A stretch of 64,000 nt of DNA, from NCBI GenBank assembly GCA_016870275.1, contig VGBZ01000001.1, forward strand, positions 1-64,000. Direction: 5' to 3'. Positions 30,202 through 39,729 of the stretch are shown piece after piece. Source of the stretch: Actinomycetota bacterium (GTDB lineage: Bacteria; Actinomycetota; Acidimicrobiia; Acidimicrobiales; Microtrichaceae). How positions within the stretch are numbered: the stretch's first letter is position 1; each line of letters opens with the position of its first letter. The position numbers were made by a program, and so were the translations under genes. The notes beneath the pieces were generated by a model that was not told the origin of the DNA, searched no databases, and worked only from the letters and a program-made list of their open reading frames with translations.

Positions 30202-30741
30202 GTGCGCTCTGCGGTCTACCCGGGGTCCTTCGATCCGCTCACCATCGCTCACGTGGCCATTGCCGAGACGGCGATCGCCGAACTCGATCTGGCCCGGGTC
30301 GAGTTCTGCCTGTCGGTCGATCCACTCGGCAAGCCCCATCTCGCAGCGACCCTCGACGAACGGGTCGAGCGGATCCGATCCGCCATCTCCGGCCGCACGG
30401 ACCTGTGCGTCGTGACCTCGCCGCACCGTCTCGTCGCCGACATCGCTGCGACCTACGACGTGGTCGTGCTCGGCGCCGACAAGTGGGAACAGGTGCTCGA
30501 TCCGTCGTGGTACGGCGACGACCCCCAGCGCCGCAACGACGCCGTCGCCCGGCTCCCGCTCGTGGCAGTCGCCGGGCGCACCGGCTCCGCACCGTCGACA
30601 CCGCCCGAGGCGCAGGTCCACTGGCTCTCGGTGCCGGCGCACCTCGCCGATGTCTCGGCCACGGCGGTCCGCATGGGGCGAACCGAGTGGGCCGCCGATC
30701 CGGCGAGCGAACCCGACCGGCACACCGGCGTCGAGGAGTGA
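30202..30741 (+). CDS. Cytidylyltransferase-fold nucleotidyltransferase (NadD/CoaD-like)
   Basis: A 179-residue protein with the N-terminal nucleotide-binding motif YPGSFDPLTIAHVAIAE, equivalent to the GxFDPxHxGH signature with a shortened T-x-x-H form. The C-terminal SATAVRMGR resembles the SSTxIR motif of NadD and CoaD. It is shorter than typical NadD, and the central part differs, so neither nicotinate mononucleotide nor phosphopantetheine can be named as substrate. GTG 30202 is the start. Divergent from the Nudix gene, convergent with the ABC permease four bases away. Confidence 0.8.
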   Translation: MRSAVYPGSFDPLTIAHVAIAETAIAELDLARVEFCLSVDPLGKPHLAATLDERVERIRSAISGRTDLCVVTSPHRLVADIAATYDVVVLGADKWEQVLDPSWYGDDPQRRNDAVARLPLVAVAGRTGSAPSTPPEAQVHWLSVPAHLADVSATAVRMGRTEWAADPASEPDRHTGVEE

Positions 30742-30745
30742 GCGC

Positions 30746-32380
30746 TCAGCGAGCGGGCGTGACCTTGGCGATCAACTCCGCCTCCCGACCGACGAGCAGG
30801 CGAGACGCCCCGGACAGCGCCGCAACGAGCAGCACGCCACCGAGGACCGGAGAGACCACGGCCACCGCTGCGGTCACGCCGGGTCCTCTGGTCGCCGCCC
30901 AGACCACGGCGAGGGCGATCGGCAACGAGATCAGGGTGAGGACGAGCATCCCGGCGAAGAGCACCGAACCCGCCAGACATCCCTGACCGGCGTCACCGGC
31001 GGCGAGCGGGTTGGGGCTGTCGGGGAGGGCGAACGGGGCCAGGGCCGCGCTGAGCACCGACGCTCCCGTTGCGAGCAGGATGGACCCGATCACGAGCAGC
31101 AATCCGGCTGGGACCCACGCCCATCCGCCCGAGATCAGCGCCAACAGCGCCACGAGCAACAGCGCCGCCGGAGCGATCACCGAGATCGAGGCGAGCGCCT
31201 TGGATCGCGCCAGCTGACGGCCGTCGGCACCGGCAGCGACCTCCGACCACAGTGCCGGGCCGTCGTAGCCGTAGGCATTGTTGCCCTCGAACAGCACGGC
31301 GAAGTGGAGCAGGCCGGCGGTGAGCACCAATCGACCGTCGTCGATCGCAACGATCCCGTCAGAGGAGGCGATCAACGGGAGCGCTCCGAGCGCACCGACT
31401 CCGAGCAGCAACGCCACGACCGTGTTGACCGCTTCTCGCGGCGAACGGAACTTCGTCCGCAGGGTGCGCGCTGCGAGCGAGCCGACCGGACCCGCCGGCA
31501 ACCAGGCCAGCATCCCGGAGCGAACACCGGCGCCGGCGGAACGGCTGATGCGGCCGGTTCCGCCATCGCGGGGGGCGGTGGTGGCCAGCCGGGCGGTCAC
31601 CCGCTGATGGCACCACCACAGCAGCGGCAACCACAGCACCGCCGCTGCGAGATGCAACAGAGCTGCCCCCGGTCGTTCCGCCACCGACGCCAGGGCCCGA
31701 CCGAGCTGACCCGGCGGGGTCCAGGACCATCGCTCCGCCTCGCCGCGCCACCGCCCTCCGTCCCAGCCACTCACCACCTGCGACCCGATCTGCAGCACCA
31801 ACCAGAGCCCGACCGCAGCGAAGGCCGAGGTGAACTGGGCCGCCTGACGCCACCGTCCGGCCGCCACCGCACCGACGGAGTCGGCGGCGGTCCGACTCAC
31901 CAACACCAGCGTCGCCCACCACGCTGCGACGATCAGGGCGAGCACCAGCCACGACGCCGGTCCGCCACCGGCGTAACCCACAGCGAGTCCGATGCCGGAA
32001 GCGGCGCCGAGGAGGGCGGGCGGTCCGACGAGGGCGCCGACGAGCAGCCCGGTGGACAACGACGCCGTCGACACGGGCAGGGCGGCGAGGAGTCGGACAT
32101 CGACTGTCGACTCGACACCTGCGGCAGCGGCGAGCAGCGCCGTTGCGAGGATCACGATCGGAATGAGCACCACTGCGGCGGAACTCGCATTGGAGAACGA
32201 CCGACCCATTCCGGCGAGCAGAGCGAACGCCAGGACACCGGCGCCGGCGGAGAACACGACCGACATCACCGTCTGGAGACGGAGCTGGCCACTCCCGCGC
32301 AGCCCGTTGCGCAAGAGGTTCCACTTCAGTCCCACCACGGCCAGAACCACCGGCCAACCCCGTCGCTCCCCGTCGCTCAC
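30746..32380 (-). CDS. ABC transporter membrane protein (exporter type)
   Basis: A 544-residue polytopic membrane protein with about twelve hydrophobic segments and large polar loops (for example around GSQVVSGWDGGRWRGE). It is a probable ABC-2-like permease: it directly follows an ABC ATPase gene with a GTGA overlap, and the fold is permease-like rather than channel-like. The GTG start at 32380 yields [20 protein letters not shown]. No specific family or substrate is recognised. It appears to be the last gene of the ilvD - ATPase - permease operon. Confidence 0.8.
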   Translation of the reverse strand: MSDGERRGWPVVLAVVGLKWNLLRNGLRGSGQLRLQTVMSVVFSAGAGVLAFALLAGMGRSFSNASSAAVVLIPIVILATALLAAAAGVESTVDVRLLAALPVSTASLSTGLLVGALVGPPALLGAASGIGLAVGYAGGGPASWLVLALIVAAWWATLVLVSRTAADSVGAVAAGRWRQAAQFTSAFAAVGLWLVLQIGSQVVSGWDGGRWRGEAERWSWTPPGQLGRALASVAERPGAALLHLAAAVLWLPLLWWCHQRVTARLATTAPRDGGTGRISRSAGAGVRSGMLAWLPAGPVGSLAARTLRTKFRSPREAVNTVVALLLGVGALGALPLIASSDGIVAIDDGRLVLTAGLLHFAVLFEGNNAYGYDGPALWSEVAAGADGRQLARSKALASISVIAPAALLLVALLALISGGWAWVPAGLLLVIGSILLATGASVLSAALAPFALPDSPNPLAAGDAGQGCLAGSVLFAGMLVLTLISLPIALAVVWAATRGPGVTAAVAVVSPVLGGVLLVAALSGASRLLVGREAELIAKVTPAR

Positions 32381-33210
32381 ACCGGCCCCGTTCTGGAGTC
32401 CGGCACGGCGCTCCCGGGGATCGAACCGTCCAGCCACCCCAGCCCGGCGGGATCGGCCGGGGCCGATCCGAGCATCCCGATGAAGGCTTGCTCGAGCGTG
32501 GTGGCGCCGCGCACCGCATCGATGGGCCCAGCGGCGAGCACCCGGCCGTCGCTGACGACGACGACGTGATCGCAGGACCGTTCGACGAGATCCATCACGT
32601 GGCTCGAGAACACCACCGTCCCACCCCCGGCGCAGTAGCGGGAGAGCAGGTCCCGAACCGTGACCGCAGCGACCGGGTCGACGCCCTCGAAGGGTTCGTC
32701 GAGCAGGAGCACCGCCGGGCGGTGGAGGAGCGCTGCAGCGAGCGCCGTCTTCTTGCGCATCCCGTGGCTGTAACCGCCGATCAAGGTGCCGGCAGCGTCG
32801 GTGAGCCCGAGCAGTCCCAGCAGTTCCTCACTCCGGCTCCGAACCGACCCCCGGTCGATCCCGCGGAGTTCCCCGAAGTGCCCGAGGAGCTCCCAGGCAG
32901 TGAGGCGGTCGAAGAGGTGCATCGGGTCGGGCACGACCCCGAGGAGCGCCTTAACCGTGCCCGGTTGCTCCCAGGTGTCGTGACCGCTGATCCACACCCG
33001 ACCGTCGTCCGGCCGTTGGAGGCCGGCGGCCATCCGCAGGGTGGTGGTCTTCCCGGAGCCGTTGGGGCCGACCAGTCCGCAGAAGCTCCCGACCGGGACG
33101 TCCACATCGAGGCGGTCGACGGCGACCCGTTGGCCGAATCGTTTGGTCAGACTCCGGGCACACAGCGCGGGCGCCCCGGGGACCGGGCTGGCCCCAGCGT
33201 GTGCGGTCAC
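32377..33210 (-). CDS. ABC transporter ATP-binding protein
   Basis: A 277-residue ATPase with Walker [16 protein letters not shown], signature region [17 protein letters not shown], Walker [14 protein letters not shown] and H-loop SSHVMDLVE. These features and the YSHGM form of the signature are typical of multidrug or ABC-2 exporters. It is coupled by GTGA overlaps to ilvD upstream and to the permease downstream, so it is read from the ilvD promoter. A functional tie to branched-chain amino-acid synthesis is possible but unproven. Confidence 0.92.
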   Translation of the reverse strand: MTAHAGASPVPGAPALCARSLTKRFGQRVAVDRLDVDVPVGSFCGLVGPNGSGKTTTLRMAAGLQRPDDGRVWISGHDTWEQPGTVKALLGVVPDPMHLFDRLTAWELLGHFGELRGIDRGSVRSRSEELLGLLGLTDAAGTLIGGYSHGMRKKTALAAALLHRPAVLLLDEPFEGVDPVAAVTVRDLLSRYCAGGGTVVFSSHVMDLVERSCDHVVVVSDGRVLAAGPIDAVRGATTLEQAFIGMLGSAPADPAGLGWLDGSIPGSAVPDSRTGPV

Positions 33211-34892
33211 GGCCGGGTGATGGCTCCGAGGTCGGCACCTTGGGCCAGGGCGGCGTACTTGGCCAGCACCCCGGTGGTGTAGCGGGGTTCGGGAATCTTC
33301 CAGTCCGCACGGCGCGCATCGAGGGTTGCGGAATCGACGAGCAGGTCGATCGTGTGCGAGGCCACGTCGACTCGGATGGTGTCACCCTCGGCCACCAGAG
33401 CGATCGGTCCTCCGTCCACCGCCTCGGGTGCGACGTGTCCCACACAGAACCCGCGAGTGCCGCCGGAGAACCGCCCGTCGGTGATGAGCGCAGTGTCGTC
33501 ACCGCGACCAGCGCCCTTGATGGCGGAGGTGATCGCCAGCATCTCCCGCATCCCGGGACCGCCCTTGGGTCCCTCGTAGCGGATCACCACGACGTCGCCC
33601 GCCTCGATCCGACCGGCGAGCACAGCCTCCATGGCGGCGTCCTCACCGTCGAAGACCCGAGCCCGACCCTCAAAGTGGTCGAAGTCGATACCGGCGACCT
33701 TGACCACGGCCCCGTTCGGAGCGAGCGAACCACGAAGGATTGCGATCCCACCGATGTCGTGGATGGGTTCACTGAGTGGTCGAATCACCTCGCCGTCGGG
33801 TCCGGGCGGATCGATCATCGCCAGGTTCTCGGCCACCGTCCGACCGGTCACGGTGATCTCGTCGCCATGGATCAGGCCGGCGGCGAGGAGTTCGGCCATG
33901 ACCACCGGGACACCGCCGACGCGATCGACGTCGAGCATGTGGAACCGACCGTTCGGCTTGGTGTCGGCGATGTGGGGAACCCGCGCCGCAACGCGGTTGA
34001 AGTCCTCGAGTTGCAGGTCCACGTGCGCCTCGTGGGCGATCGCCAGCAGGTGGAGCACGGCATTGGTGGAGCCGCCGAGCGCCATGACCACGGCGATGGC
34101 GTTCTCGAGTGCGCCCTTGGTCACGATGTCCCGCGGCCGGATCCCCTGACGCAGGAGGTTCACGACCGCCGTGCCCGAAGCGTAGGCGTAGTCGTCACGG
34201 CGACGATCGACCGCCGGAGCCGAGGCCGAGCCCGGCAGTGAGAGCCCGATCGCCTCGCCCACCGAGGCGAGGGTGTTGGCGGTGAACATCCCGGCACACG
34301 AACCGATCGTGGGGCAGGCGTTCGACTCGATGGCGAGGAGCTGCTCGTCGTCGATCACACCGGTGGCGTGGGCGCCGACGGCCTCGAACACGCTCACGAT
34401 GTCGAGTACGACACCGTTGAGGTTGCCGGGCAGCTTGGAACCGCCGTAGAGGAACACCGACGGCACGTTGAGACGGACCGCCGCCATCATCATGCCGGGG
34501 AGCGACTTGTCGCATCCGGCGAACGTGACCATCCCGTCGAATCGCTCGGCGTGCATCACGGTCTCCACGGAGTCCGCAATGACCTCCCGGGAGACGAGTG
34601 AGGCCCGCATCCCTTCGTGACCCATGGAGATGCCATCGGACACCGCAATCGTGCAGAACTCGATCGGGAACCCTCCGGCGGACCTCACGCCGTCCTTGGA
34701 GCGCTTGGCCAACCGGTCGAGCGGCATGTTGCAGGGAGTGACCTCGTTCCATGACGACACCACGCCGATCTGGGGCTTGTCCCAGTCGTCATCGGTCATC
34801 CCGACCGCCCGCAGCATCGCCCGGGCCGGCGCCCTGCTGGGAAAGTCGGTGACGTCGTGTGAGCGGAGTTTCAGGTCCTCGGGATCGGGCAC
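33207..34892 (-). CDS. ilvD: Dihydroxy-acid dehydratase
   Basis: Iron-sulfur enzyme dehydrating dihydroxy acids to 2-oxo acids in valine, isoleucine and leucine precursor synthesis, 561 residues. Motifs: [22 protein letters not shown] and [15 protein letters not shown] (cluster cysteines), and the C-terminal [24 protein letters not shown] 34892 begins [20 protein letters not shown]. It is first of three coupled genes, the others encoding an ABC exporter. Its length is normal for the family. Confidence 0.96.
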   Translation of the reverse strand: MPDPEDLKLRSHDVTDFPSRAPARAMLRAVGMTDDDWDKPQIGVVSSWNEVTPCNMPLDRLAKRSKDGVRSAGGFPIEFCTIAVSDGISMGHEGMRASLVSREVIADSVETVMHAERFDGMVTFAGCDKSLPGMMMAAVRLNVPSVFLYGGSKLPGNLNGVVLDIVSVFEAVGAHATGVIDDEQLLAIESNACPTIGSCAGMFTANTLASVGEAIGLSLPGSASAPAVDRRRDDYAYASGTAVVNLLRQGIRPRDIVTKGALENAIAVVMALGGSTNAVLHLLAIAHEAHVDLQLEDFNRVAARVPHIADTKPNGRFHMLDVDRVGGVPVVMAELLAAGLIHGDEITVTGRTVAENLAMIDPPGPDGEVIRPLSEPIHDIGGIAILRGSLAPNGAVVKVAGIDFDHFEGRARVFDGEDAAMEAVLAGRIEAGDVVVIRYEGPKGGPGMREMLAITSAIKGAGRGDDTALITDGRFSGGTRGFCVGHVAPEAVDGGPIALVAEGDTIRVDVASHTIDLLVDSATLDARRADWKIPEPRYTTGVLAKYAALAQGADLGAITRP

Positions 34893-34923
34893 GGTCGCAC
34901 TCTACCGGTCCGCCCTATGCCGA

Positions 34924-34954
34924 CTCCGAACGCCACTGTGCAGGGCGTCCGGAG
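34924..34954 (-). terminator. Terminator hairpin after the MT0933-like gene
   Basis: CTCCGAACGCC (34924-34934) and GGCGTCCGGAG (34944-34954) form an 11-base stem with one mismatch and a 9-base loop, 17 bases beyond the stop of the small minus-strand gene and before ilvD. No T-run is present. Confidence 0.55.
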
Positions 34955-34971
34955 CCGGCGGGGCGAAACCG

Positions 34972-35157
34972 TCAGGCGCCGGAAGCACCGTCGATGACGT
35001 CCTTGACCTTGTCGGCCACCTGGTCGACCACGCCGTCGGCCTGATCGGGCGTGACCTCCTTGACCTTCTCCGCTGCGGAGTCAATGGCGTCCTTGACCGT
35101 CTCCCCGTGCTCCCCGAGCAGGTCCTTGGCCTTGCCGGTGATGTCTTCAATACCCAT
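34972..35157 (-). CDS. MT0933/Rv0909-like small antitoxin-family protein
   Basis: A 61-residue charged helical protein, MGIEDITGKAKDLLGEHGE and then heptad-like repeats KVKEVTPDQADGVVDQVADK. The pattern (G-x-x-D-x-x-x-KAKDLLG, then VD-K/V-KD repeats) matches the MT0933-like antitoxin family (PF14013). AAGGGA lies before the ATG. In mycobacteria the family member Rv0909 pairs with toxin Rv0910, but no toxin-sized gene is adjacent here. It could equally be a stress-type helical protein. Divergent from the HerA-like gene. Confidence 0.65.
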   Translation of the reverse strand: MGIEDITGKAKDLLGEHGETVKDAIDSAAEKVKEVTPDQADGVVDQVADKVKDVIDGASGA

Positions 35158-35311
35158 GACGTCCCTTCATGGTTGTCGTCATTGGCCCTTCTTGCGACCT
35201 GGATTATGCCGCAGGCGCCGAGGGTCCTGCGCCTGTGCCATCCTCAGACCCCCAACACGGCCAGCGGCGCAGGCTCGACACCCGCACGCCTTGATGATGA
35301 TGGGAGGCCAC

Positions 35312-37711
35312 ATGGCGGAGGCGACCGGACTCCGGATCGGCGAACGACTCGACAACGACGGCGCCCGCAACGGCGAGCCGGTGGCGCTCGACCCGAGCGA
35401 TCTGTGCACCCACGGTGTCATCGTCGGGATGACCGGTTCCGGCAAGACAGGCTTGGCGGTGTCCCTCATCGAGGAGACGCTCGCTGCGGGGGTCCCGGTG
35501 CTCGCCCTGGACCCCAAGGGTGACCTCACCAACCTGCTCCTGACCTTCCCAGACCTCGCTGCTGAGGACTTCGCCCCGTGGGTGCCGGAGGGTTCGGACC
35601 CCGCTGCAGTTGCTGCCACGTGGCGGGAGGGACTCGCCGATTGGGGCCTGAGCGGTGAGAACATCGCTGCGTTGCGAGCCGCCGCACCGATGGGTGTGTA
35701 CACGCCCGGTTCGACATCGGCGACGCCGCTCAACATCGTCGGTACGCTCACTGCACCGGTAGCGGCAACCGACGCCGAGGCCGTCACCGCCGAGGTCGGG
35801 GCCGTGACCAGCGGGCTGCTCGGCCTGGTCGGAATCTCCGGAGATCCGCTGTCGAGTCCGGAACACCTCTTGGTGTCGAACCTGATCCACACAGCGTGGA
35901 TGGCCGGGGAGCAACTCGACCTGCCGACGTTGGTGGCCCGGATCCAGCAGCCACCCATGCGAACGCTCGGAGTCATGGAACTCGACACGGTGATCCCACC
36001 CAAGCAGCGGACCACACTCGCCGTCGCTCTCAACGGCTTGCTGGCTTCGCCGGGTTTCGCCCCGTGGGCCACGGGGGCTCCACTCGACGTGGAGCAGCTG
36101 CTCCGGAGCCCGGATGGTCGGGCTCGCCTGTCGGTCGTCTCGCTGTCGCACCTGTCGGATCCGGAACGGCAACTCGCCGTGAGCCGGATCCTGGGTGCGG
36201 TGATCCGCTGGTTCCGCGCCCAACCGGGAACCGATCAGTTGCGCGCCCTGGTGTACATCGACGAAGTGGCCGGTTACGCACCACCAACGGCGGAACCGGC
36301 CACCAAGCAGCCGATCCTCACGATCCTCAAGCAGGCCCGTGCGTTCGGCCTCGGGATGGTGCTCGCAACCCAGAACCCCGTCGACCTCGACTACAAGTCC
36401 ATGTCGAACGCCGGGACCTGGCTGGTCGGACGGCTCCAGACCGAACGGGACAAGGCTCGCCTCCTCGAGGGGATGTCCTCGGCCGCCGGGACCGTCGACG
36501 TGGCCGACCTCGACCGGTCGATCACCGAACTGGCCAAGCGCCAGTTCTTCATCCATCAGGCGAAGGGCGGTGGACCGAAGCGGTTCACGAGTCGGTGGGC
36601 CATGTCGTACCTGCGAGGACCCGTCACCGGGCCCCAGCTTGCGCAGTTGCCGGATCGCAACGAGGTCCCGGCGACAGAACCGGCAACGCCGGCGGTGGAG
36701 GCACCTCCCGGGGTGGATCCGCCGCCCGGGGTCGACGGTCCTGGTGCCTCCTCCGCCGAGGGCACTCCCGTCGATGGCGAGACGACCGCAGTCCCTGCGA
36801 CGGCGGCCGACGGGGTGCCGGTGCGCTGGATCGACCCGGCCGCACCGTGGCTCGCCGAGGTCGGGGGCTCGAGCACCTCCACCACGTTCCAGGCGGGCAT
36901 CGCCATCCGGGTGCAACTCAGTTTCGACGACGCCAAGAGCGACACGCACCACTCCCAGGAATGGGAGGCGGTGCTCACTCCCCTGTCGGACCTGACCGAT
37001 GCCGCCGCTGCAGTCGCCGTCGACCACGACGACCGGGACCTGCGCAGCGAGGCACCGGCCGGGGCGCGCTACGTCCCGTGTTCGGCGAGGATCGACACCA
37101 AGACCTTCTTCACGCAACTCGCCGCCCAGCTGAAGGACGTGTTGGTCCGGGACCAGGTGCTGACCGTGTTGGTCAACCGCAAACTGAAGTTGTGGAGCCG
37201 TCCCGGCGAGTCGCCCGAGGAGTTCGCCGGCCGCTGCGACGCCGCAGCGCAGATCGCCGCTGATGCCGAAGCCGAGAAGATCCGTGCCCGACTCGCCACC
37301 AAGGTCGACCGACTACGCCAGGCCGTCGACACCGCCGAACAACGAGCCGAGGGTGCCCGTCAGGCGGCGAGCGACTCCGAGGGCACGGAGCTCACCGGAT
37401 TCGGCGGAACGTTGCTCGGAGGTCTGCTCGGTGGCGGAAACCGGACACGTGGACTGGCCTCGGCGGCCCGCAAGGCCATGGCCGGAAAGGAACGTGTCAA
37501 CAAGGCTCGGCAGCGAGCCGACGCTGCAGCGGCAGCGGTCGAGGCCAAGAGCGACGACCTCGCTGCAGCAGAGGCCGAGCTCGCCGAGGCGGTCGTGGCG
37601 ATCGACGACGAGTGGCGGGCCGTTGCCGACGAGGTCGAGTCCGCCGAGATCCGCCTGAAGAAGACCGGAGTGTCGGTACAGATGTTCTCCCTCGTGTGGC
37701 TGCCGGTCTGA
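35312..37711 (+). CDS. HerA/VirB4-like ATP-binding protein
   Basis: A 799-residue P-loop ATPase. Walker A is VIVGMTGSGKTGLAVSLIE, followed by VLALDPKGDLTNL. The Walker B region is ALVYIDEVAGYAPP, and the sensor stretch is GLGMVLATQNPVDLDYKSM, as in the DUF853/HerA-helicase-like group of DNA or membrane pumping ATPases. After about residue 470 comes a Pro-rich linker, a domain of unknown type and a long Ala/Glu/Arg coiled coil near the C-terminus (KVDRLRQAVDTAEQRAEGA). ATG 35312 follows GGGAGG; three ATG codons at 35294-35300 are alternatives. Its partner and substrate are unknown. Confidence 0.85.
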   Translation: MAEATGLRIGERLDNDGARNGEPVALDPSDLCTHGVIVGMTGSGKTGLAVSLIEETLAAGVPVLALDPKGDLTNLLLTFPDLAAEDFAPWVPEGSDPAAVAATWREGLADWGLSGENIAALRAAAPMGVYTPGSTSATPLNIVGTLTAPVAATDAEAVTAEVGAVTSGLLGLVGISGDPLSSPEHLLVSNLIHTAWMAGEQLDLPTLVARIQQPPMRTLGVMELDTVIPPKQRTTLAVALNGLLASPGFAPWATGAPLDVEQLLRSPDGRARLSVVSLSHLSDPERQLAVSRILGAVIRWFRAQPGTDQLRALVYIDEVAGYAPPTAEPATKQPILTILKQARAFGLGMVLATQNPVDLDYKSMSNAGTWLVGRLQTERDKARLLEGMSSAAGTVDVADLDRSITELAKRQFFIHQAKGGGPKRFTSRWAMSYLRGPVTGPQLAQLPDRNEVPATEPATPAVEAPPGVDPPPGVDGPGASSAEGTPVDGETTAVPATAADGVPVRWIDPAAPWLAEVGGSSTSTTFQAGIAIRVQLSFDDAKSDTHHSQEWEAVLTPLSDLTDAAAAVAVDHDDRDLRSEAPAGARYVPCSARIDTKTFFTQLAAQLKDVLVRDQVLTVLVNRKLKLWSRPGESPEEFAGRCDAAAQIAADAEAEKIRARLATKVDRLRQAVDTAEQRAEGARQAASDSEGTELTGFGGTLLGGLLGGGNRTRGLASAARKAMAGKERVNKARQRADAAAAAVEAKSDDLAAAEAELAEAVVAIDDEWRAVADEVESAEIRLKKTGVSVQMFSLVWLPV

Positions 37712-37718
37712 GCACGGA

Positions 37719-39044
37719 GTGGTCGACGTCGCAGGCACTGAGCGTCGCCGGCTCGACCGGAGCATCTGGGCCATCGCCGGACCGGCGCTGGTCACGTTCG
37801 CCGCCGAGCCGATCTACCTGCTCGTCGACACGGCGATCATCGGCCGAATCGGCACCGATGCGCTGGCCGGACTGGCCGTGGCGAGCAGCATCTTGTTGTT
37901 CGTTGTCGGAGCGTGCATCTTCTTGACCTTCGGGACGGCGGCGACCGTGGCCCGTCGGATCGGCGCCGGTGACCACGTGGGTGCCGCCTCACTGTCGGTG
38001 CAGGCCCTCTGGCTGGCGCTCGCCTGCGCCGCTGTGGCGACGCCGTTGCTCATCGTGTTCGGAGGACTGCTCGTCGACCTGTTCGGGACCTCCGCAGCAG
38101 TCGCTGCAGACGCCACGCTCTATCTGCGGATCAGCCTGATCGGTCTGCCGGCGCTGTTGCTCACCATGGCATCGACCGGTGCGCTGCGCGGACATCTCGA
38201 CGCCAGAACCCCAATGGTGGTGGTGATCACGGCGAACGTGGTCAACCTGGTGCTCGAGGTGTGGTTCGTCTTCGGCCTCGGCTGGGGCATCGCCGGGTCC
38301 GCTGCCGGGACAGTCGTGGCCCAGTGGCTCGGAGCGGTGGCCTTGATCGCAGCGGTGTGGCGACTGACCCGGACCCGAAGGATCGGTCTCCGACCCCATC
38401 GGGCCGACATCACCTCACTCGCCGTCATCGGACGGGACCTGTTCATCAGAACGGTCGCCCTCCGGGGTGCTCTCACCGCCACCACCTTCCTGGCGGCCCG
38501 ACGAGGTGCCGTCGCCCTCGCCGCCTACCAGGTGGCATTCCAGTGGTGGACGACCATGGCCTACCTGCTCGACGCCCTCGAGGCGGCGGCACAGAGTCTG
38601 GTCGGCCGGGCGCTCGGTGCCGCCGACCGGGGAGCGGCTCGACTCACCGGCAACCGGGTGTTGCAGTGGAGCATCGGAGGCGGCGTCCTCCTCGGGGTCG
38701 TCACCGTGGTGTTCGCAGCCCCGATCAGCGACCTGTTCACGAACGACGTGGCCGTCGGCGGGTTGGTCGTCACCTCGCTGTGGTGGGTCGGGGCGACGCA
38801 GCCGATCAGCGGTGCGGCCTTTGCCCTCGACGGGATCCTCGTGGGAGCCGGCGATCAGCGGTTCCTGGCCGGAGCCATGGTCGGCTCCCTCGTCGTGCTC
38901 GTGGTGGCCGGAATCGCAACGCTCGCAGCCGGAACCGGTCTGTGGGGCGTGTGGCTGGCCGTGGCGCTGTTCATGGCGAGCCGGACAGTGATCCTCGGCG
39001 TGCGCTACCGCAGTTGGCGGTGGGCGCACATCACCTCGTCGTGA
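37719..39044 (+). CDS. MATE-family efflux transporter
   Basis: A 441-residue membrane protein with twelve predicted helices, in the DinF-like branch of the multidrug and toxic compound extrusion family. Motifs: PALVTFAAEPIYLLVDTAII in helix 1, and the repeat-related segment GALRGHLDARTPMVVV. The second half begins near LRGALTATTFLAARRGAVAL. Likely driven by Na+ or H+. GTG 37719 starts eight bases after the HerA-like gene, so the two may be co-transcribed. Convergent with the gene at 39048. Confidence 0.9.
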   Translation: MVDVAGTERRRLDRSIWAIAGPALVTFAAEPIYLLVDTAIIGRIGTDALAGLAVASSILLFVVGACIFLTFGTAATVARRIGAGDHVGAASLSVQALWLALACAAVATPLLIVFGGLLVDLFGTSAAVAADATLYLRISLIGLPALLLTMASTGALRGHLDARTPMVVVITANVVNLVLEVWFVFGLGWGIAGSAAGTVVAQWLGAVALIAAVWRLTRTRRIGLRPHRADITSLAVIGRDLFIRTVALRGALTATTFLAARRGAVALAAYQVAFQWWTTMAYLLDALEAAAQSLVGRALGAADRGAARLTGNRVLQWSIGGGVLLGVVTVVFAAPISDLFTNDVAVGGLVVTSLWWVGATQPISGAAFALDGILVGAGDQRFLAGAMVGSLVVLVVAGIATLAAGTGLWGVWLAVALFMASRTVILGVRYRSWRWAHITSS

Positions 39045-39047
39045 GGC

Positions 39048-39683
39048 TCACCGAGCGCACGTCGACTGGACCCACACACCGAGGTTGGCCTGTGCCCGTT
39101 GCACAGCAGGGTCAGCGATCAGCTGACCGGCCCGGTCCGCAGCGTCGGGAGCGCGCGGGTCCAACGTGGCGACTCCCTGCCAGACGCCGCGCATCGTGTC
39201 GAGATCGGAGCGCACCACCTCCGACGGGGCGATGTCGACCATGTGGGCGAACAATCGACCGAGCGAGGAGAACAGGGTCGTGAACCCGGAGGTGTCCTGC
39301 AGGAGGCTCGTCAGATCGAGGTCGGCACCGGTCACGTCGGCGAGCGCCGCTCCCGTGAGCAAGGTGCAGAGGTCGTCCTCGGCCACGAGCGCATCGATCC
39401 GGGCCACCAGTTGCGCCACGCCGAGCGGACCGGCGGAACCCGCTGCGGTCGGCTCGGGGCTGTTGCCCGGGGCCGAGGTGGGCGGTGCTGTGGGGATGGC
39501 TCCGGACTGCTCCGCTGGGGCGGACTCGCCGACGACCATCGGTCCGGTCTCCTGCGCACACGATCCCAGCACGCCGAGTACGACGAGCACGCCGAGCAGC
39601 GCCGCCATGCCGATTGCGATCGGCCTCTGGCGCCCGGTCACGCTGGGCGGCGATGTCAGCTGGGAACACCTGCGCCGGCGCAC
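39048..39683 (-). CDS. Putative membrane-anchored or lipoprotein of unknown function
   Basis: A 211-residue protein: basic N-terminus, one hydrophobic segment (IAIGMAALLGVLVVLGVL) ending in GSC, which may be a lipobox (LGSC). A Pro/Ser/Thr/Ala-rich linker follows, then a helical domain of about 130 residues with two cysteines (DDLCTLLTG and VQSTCAR at the very C-terminus). No family is recognised. The GTG start at 39683 is followed by four Arg codons. Convergent with the MATE gene. The periplasm-facing or surface location is inferred. Confidence 0.7.
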   Translation of the reverse strand: MRRRRCSQLTSPPSVTGRQRPIAIGMAALLGVLVVLGVLGSCAQETGPMVVGESAPAEQSGAIPTAPPTSAPGNSPEPTAAGSAGPLGVAQLVARIDALVAEDDLCTLLTGAALADVTGADLDLTSLLQDTSGFTTLFSSLGRLFAHMVDIAPSEVVRSDLDTMRGVWQGVATLDPRAPDAADRAGQLIADPAVQRAQANLGVWVQSTCAR

Positions 39684-39729
39684 CTGCCCATCGTAGGCAC
39701 CGACCGGCCACGGTGGGCCGTCGGCTCCG

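Noticed and set aside
30650-32569. Very long plus-strand open frame opposite the ABC permease
   Set aside because: It is a shadow of high GC. The opposite strand has a polytopic membrane protein coupled to an ABC ATPase, and the plus-strand translation is Arg/Gly-rich low complexity.
32377-33210. This ABC ATPase as the missing ModC
   Set aside because: It is translationally coupled to ilvD and to an exporter-type permease, and it is 20 kb from modB.
34893-35311. A toxin gene beside the MT0933-like protein
   Set aside because: The flanking gaps (79 and 154 bases) are too short for a toxin-sized gene and hold only a terminator and the HerA-like gene start region.
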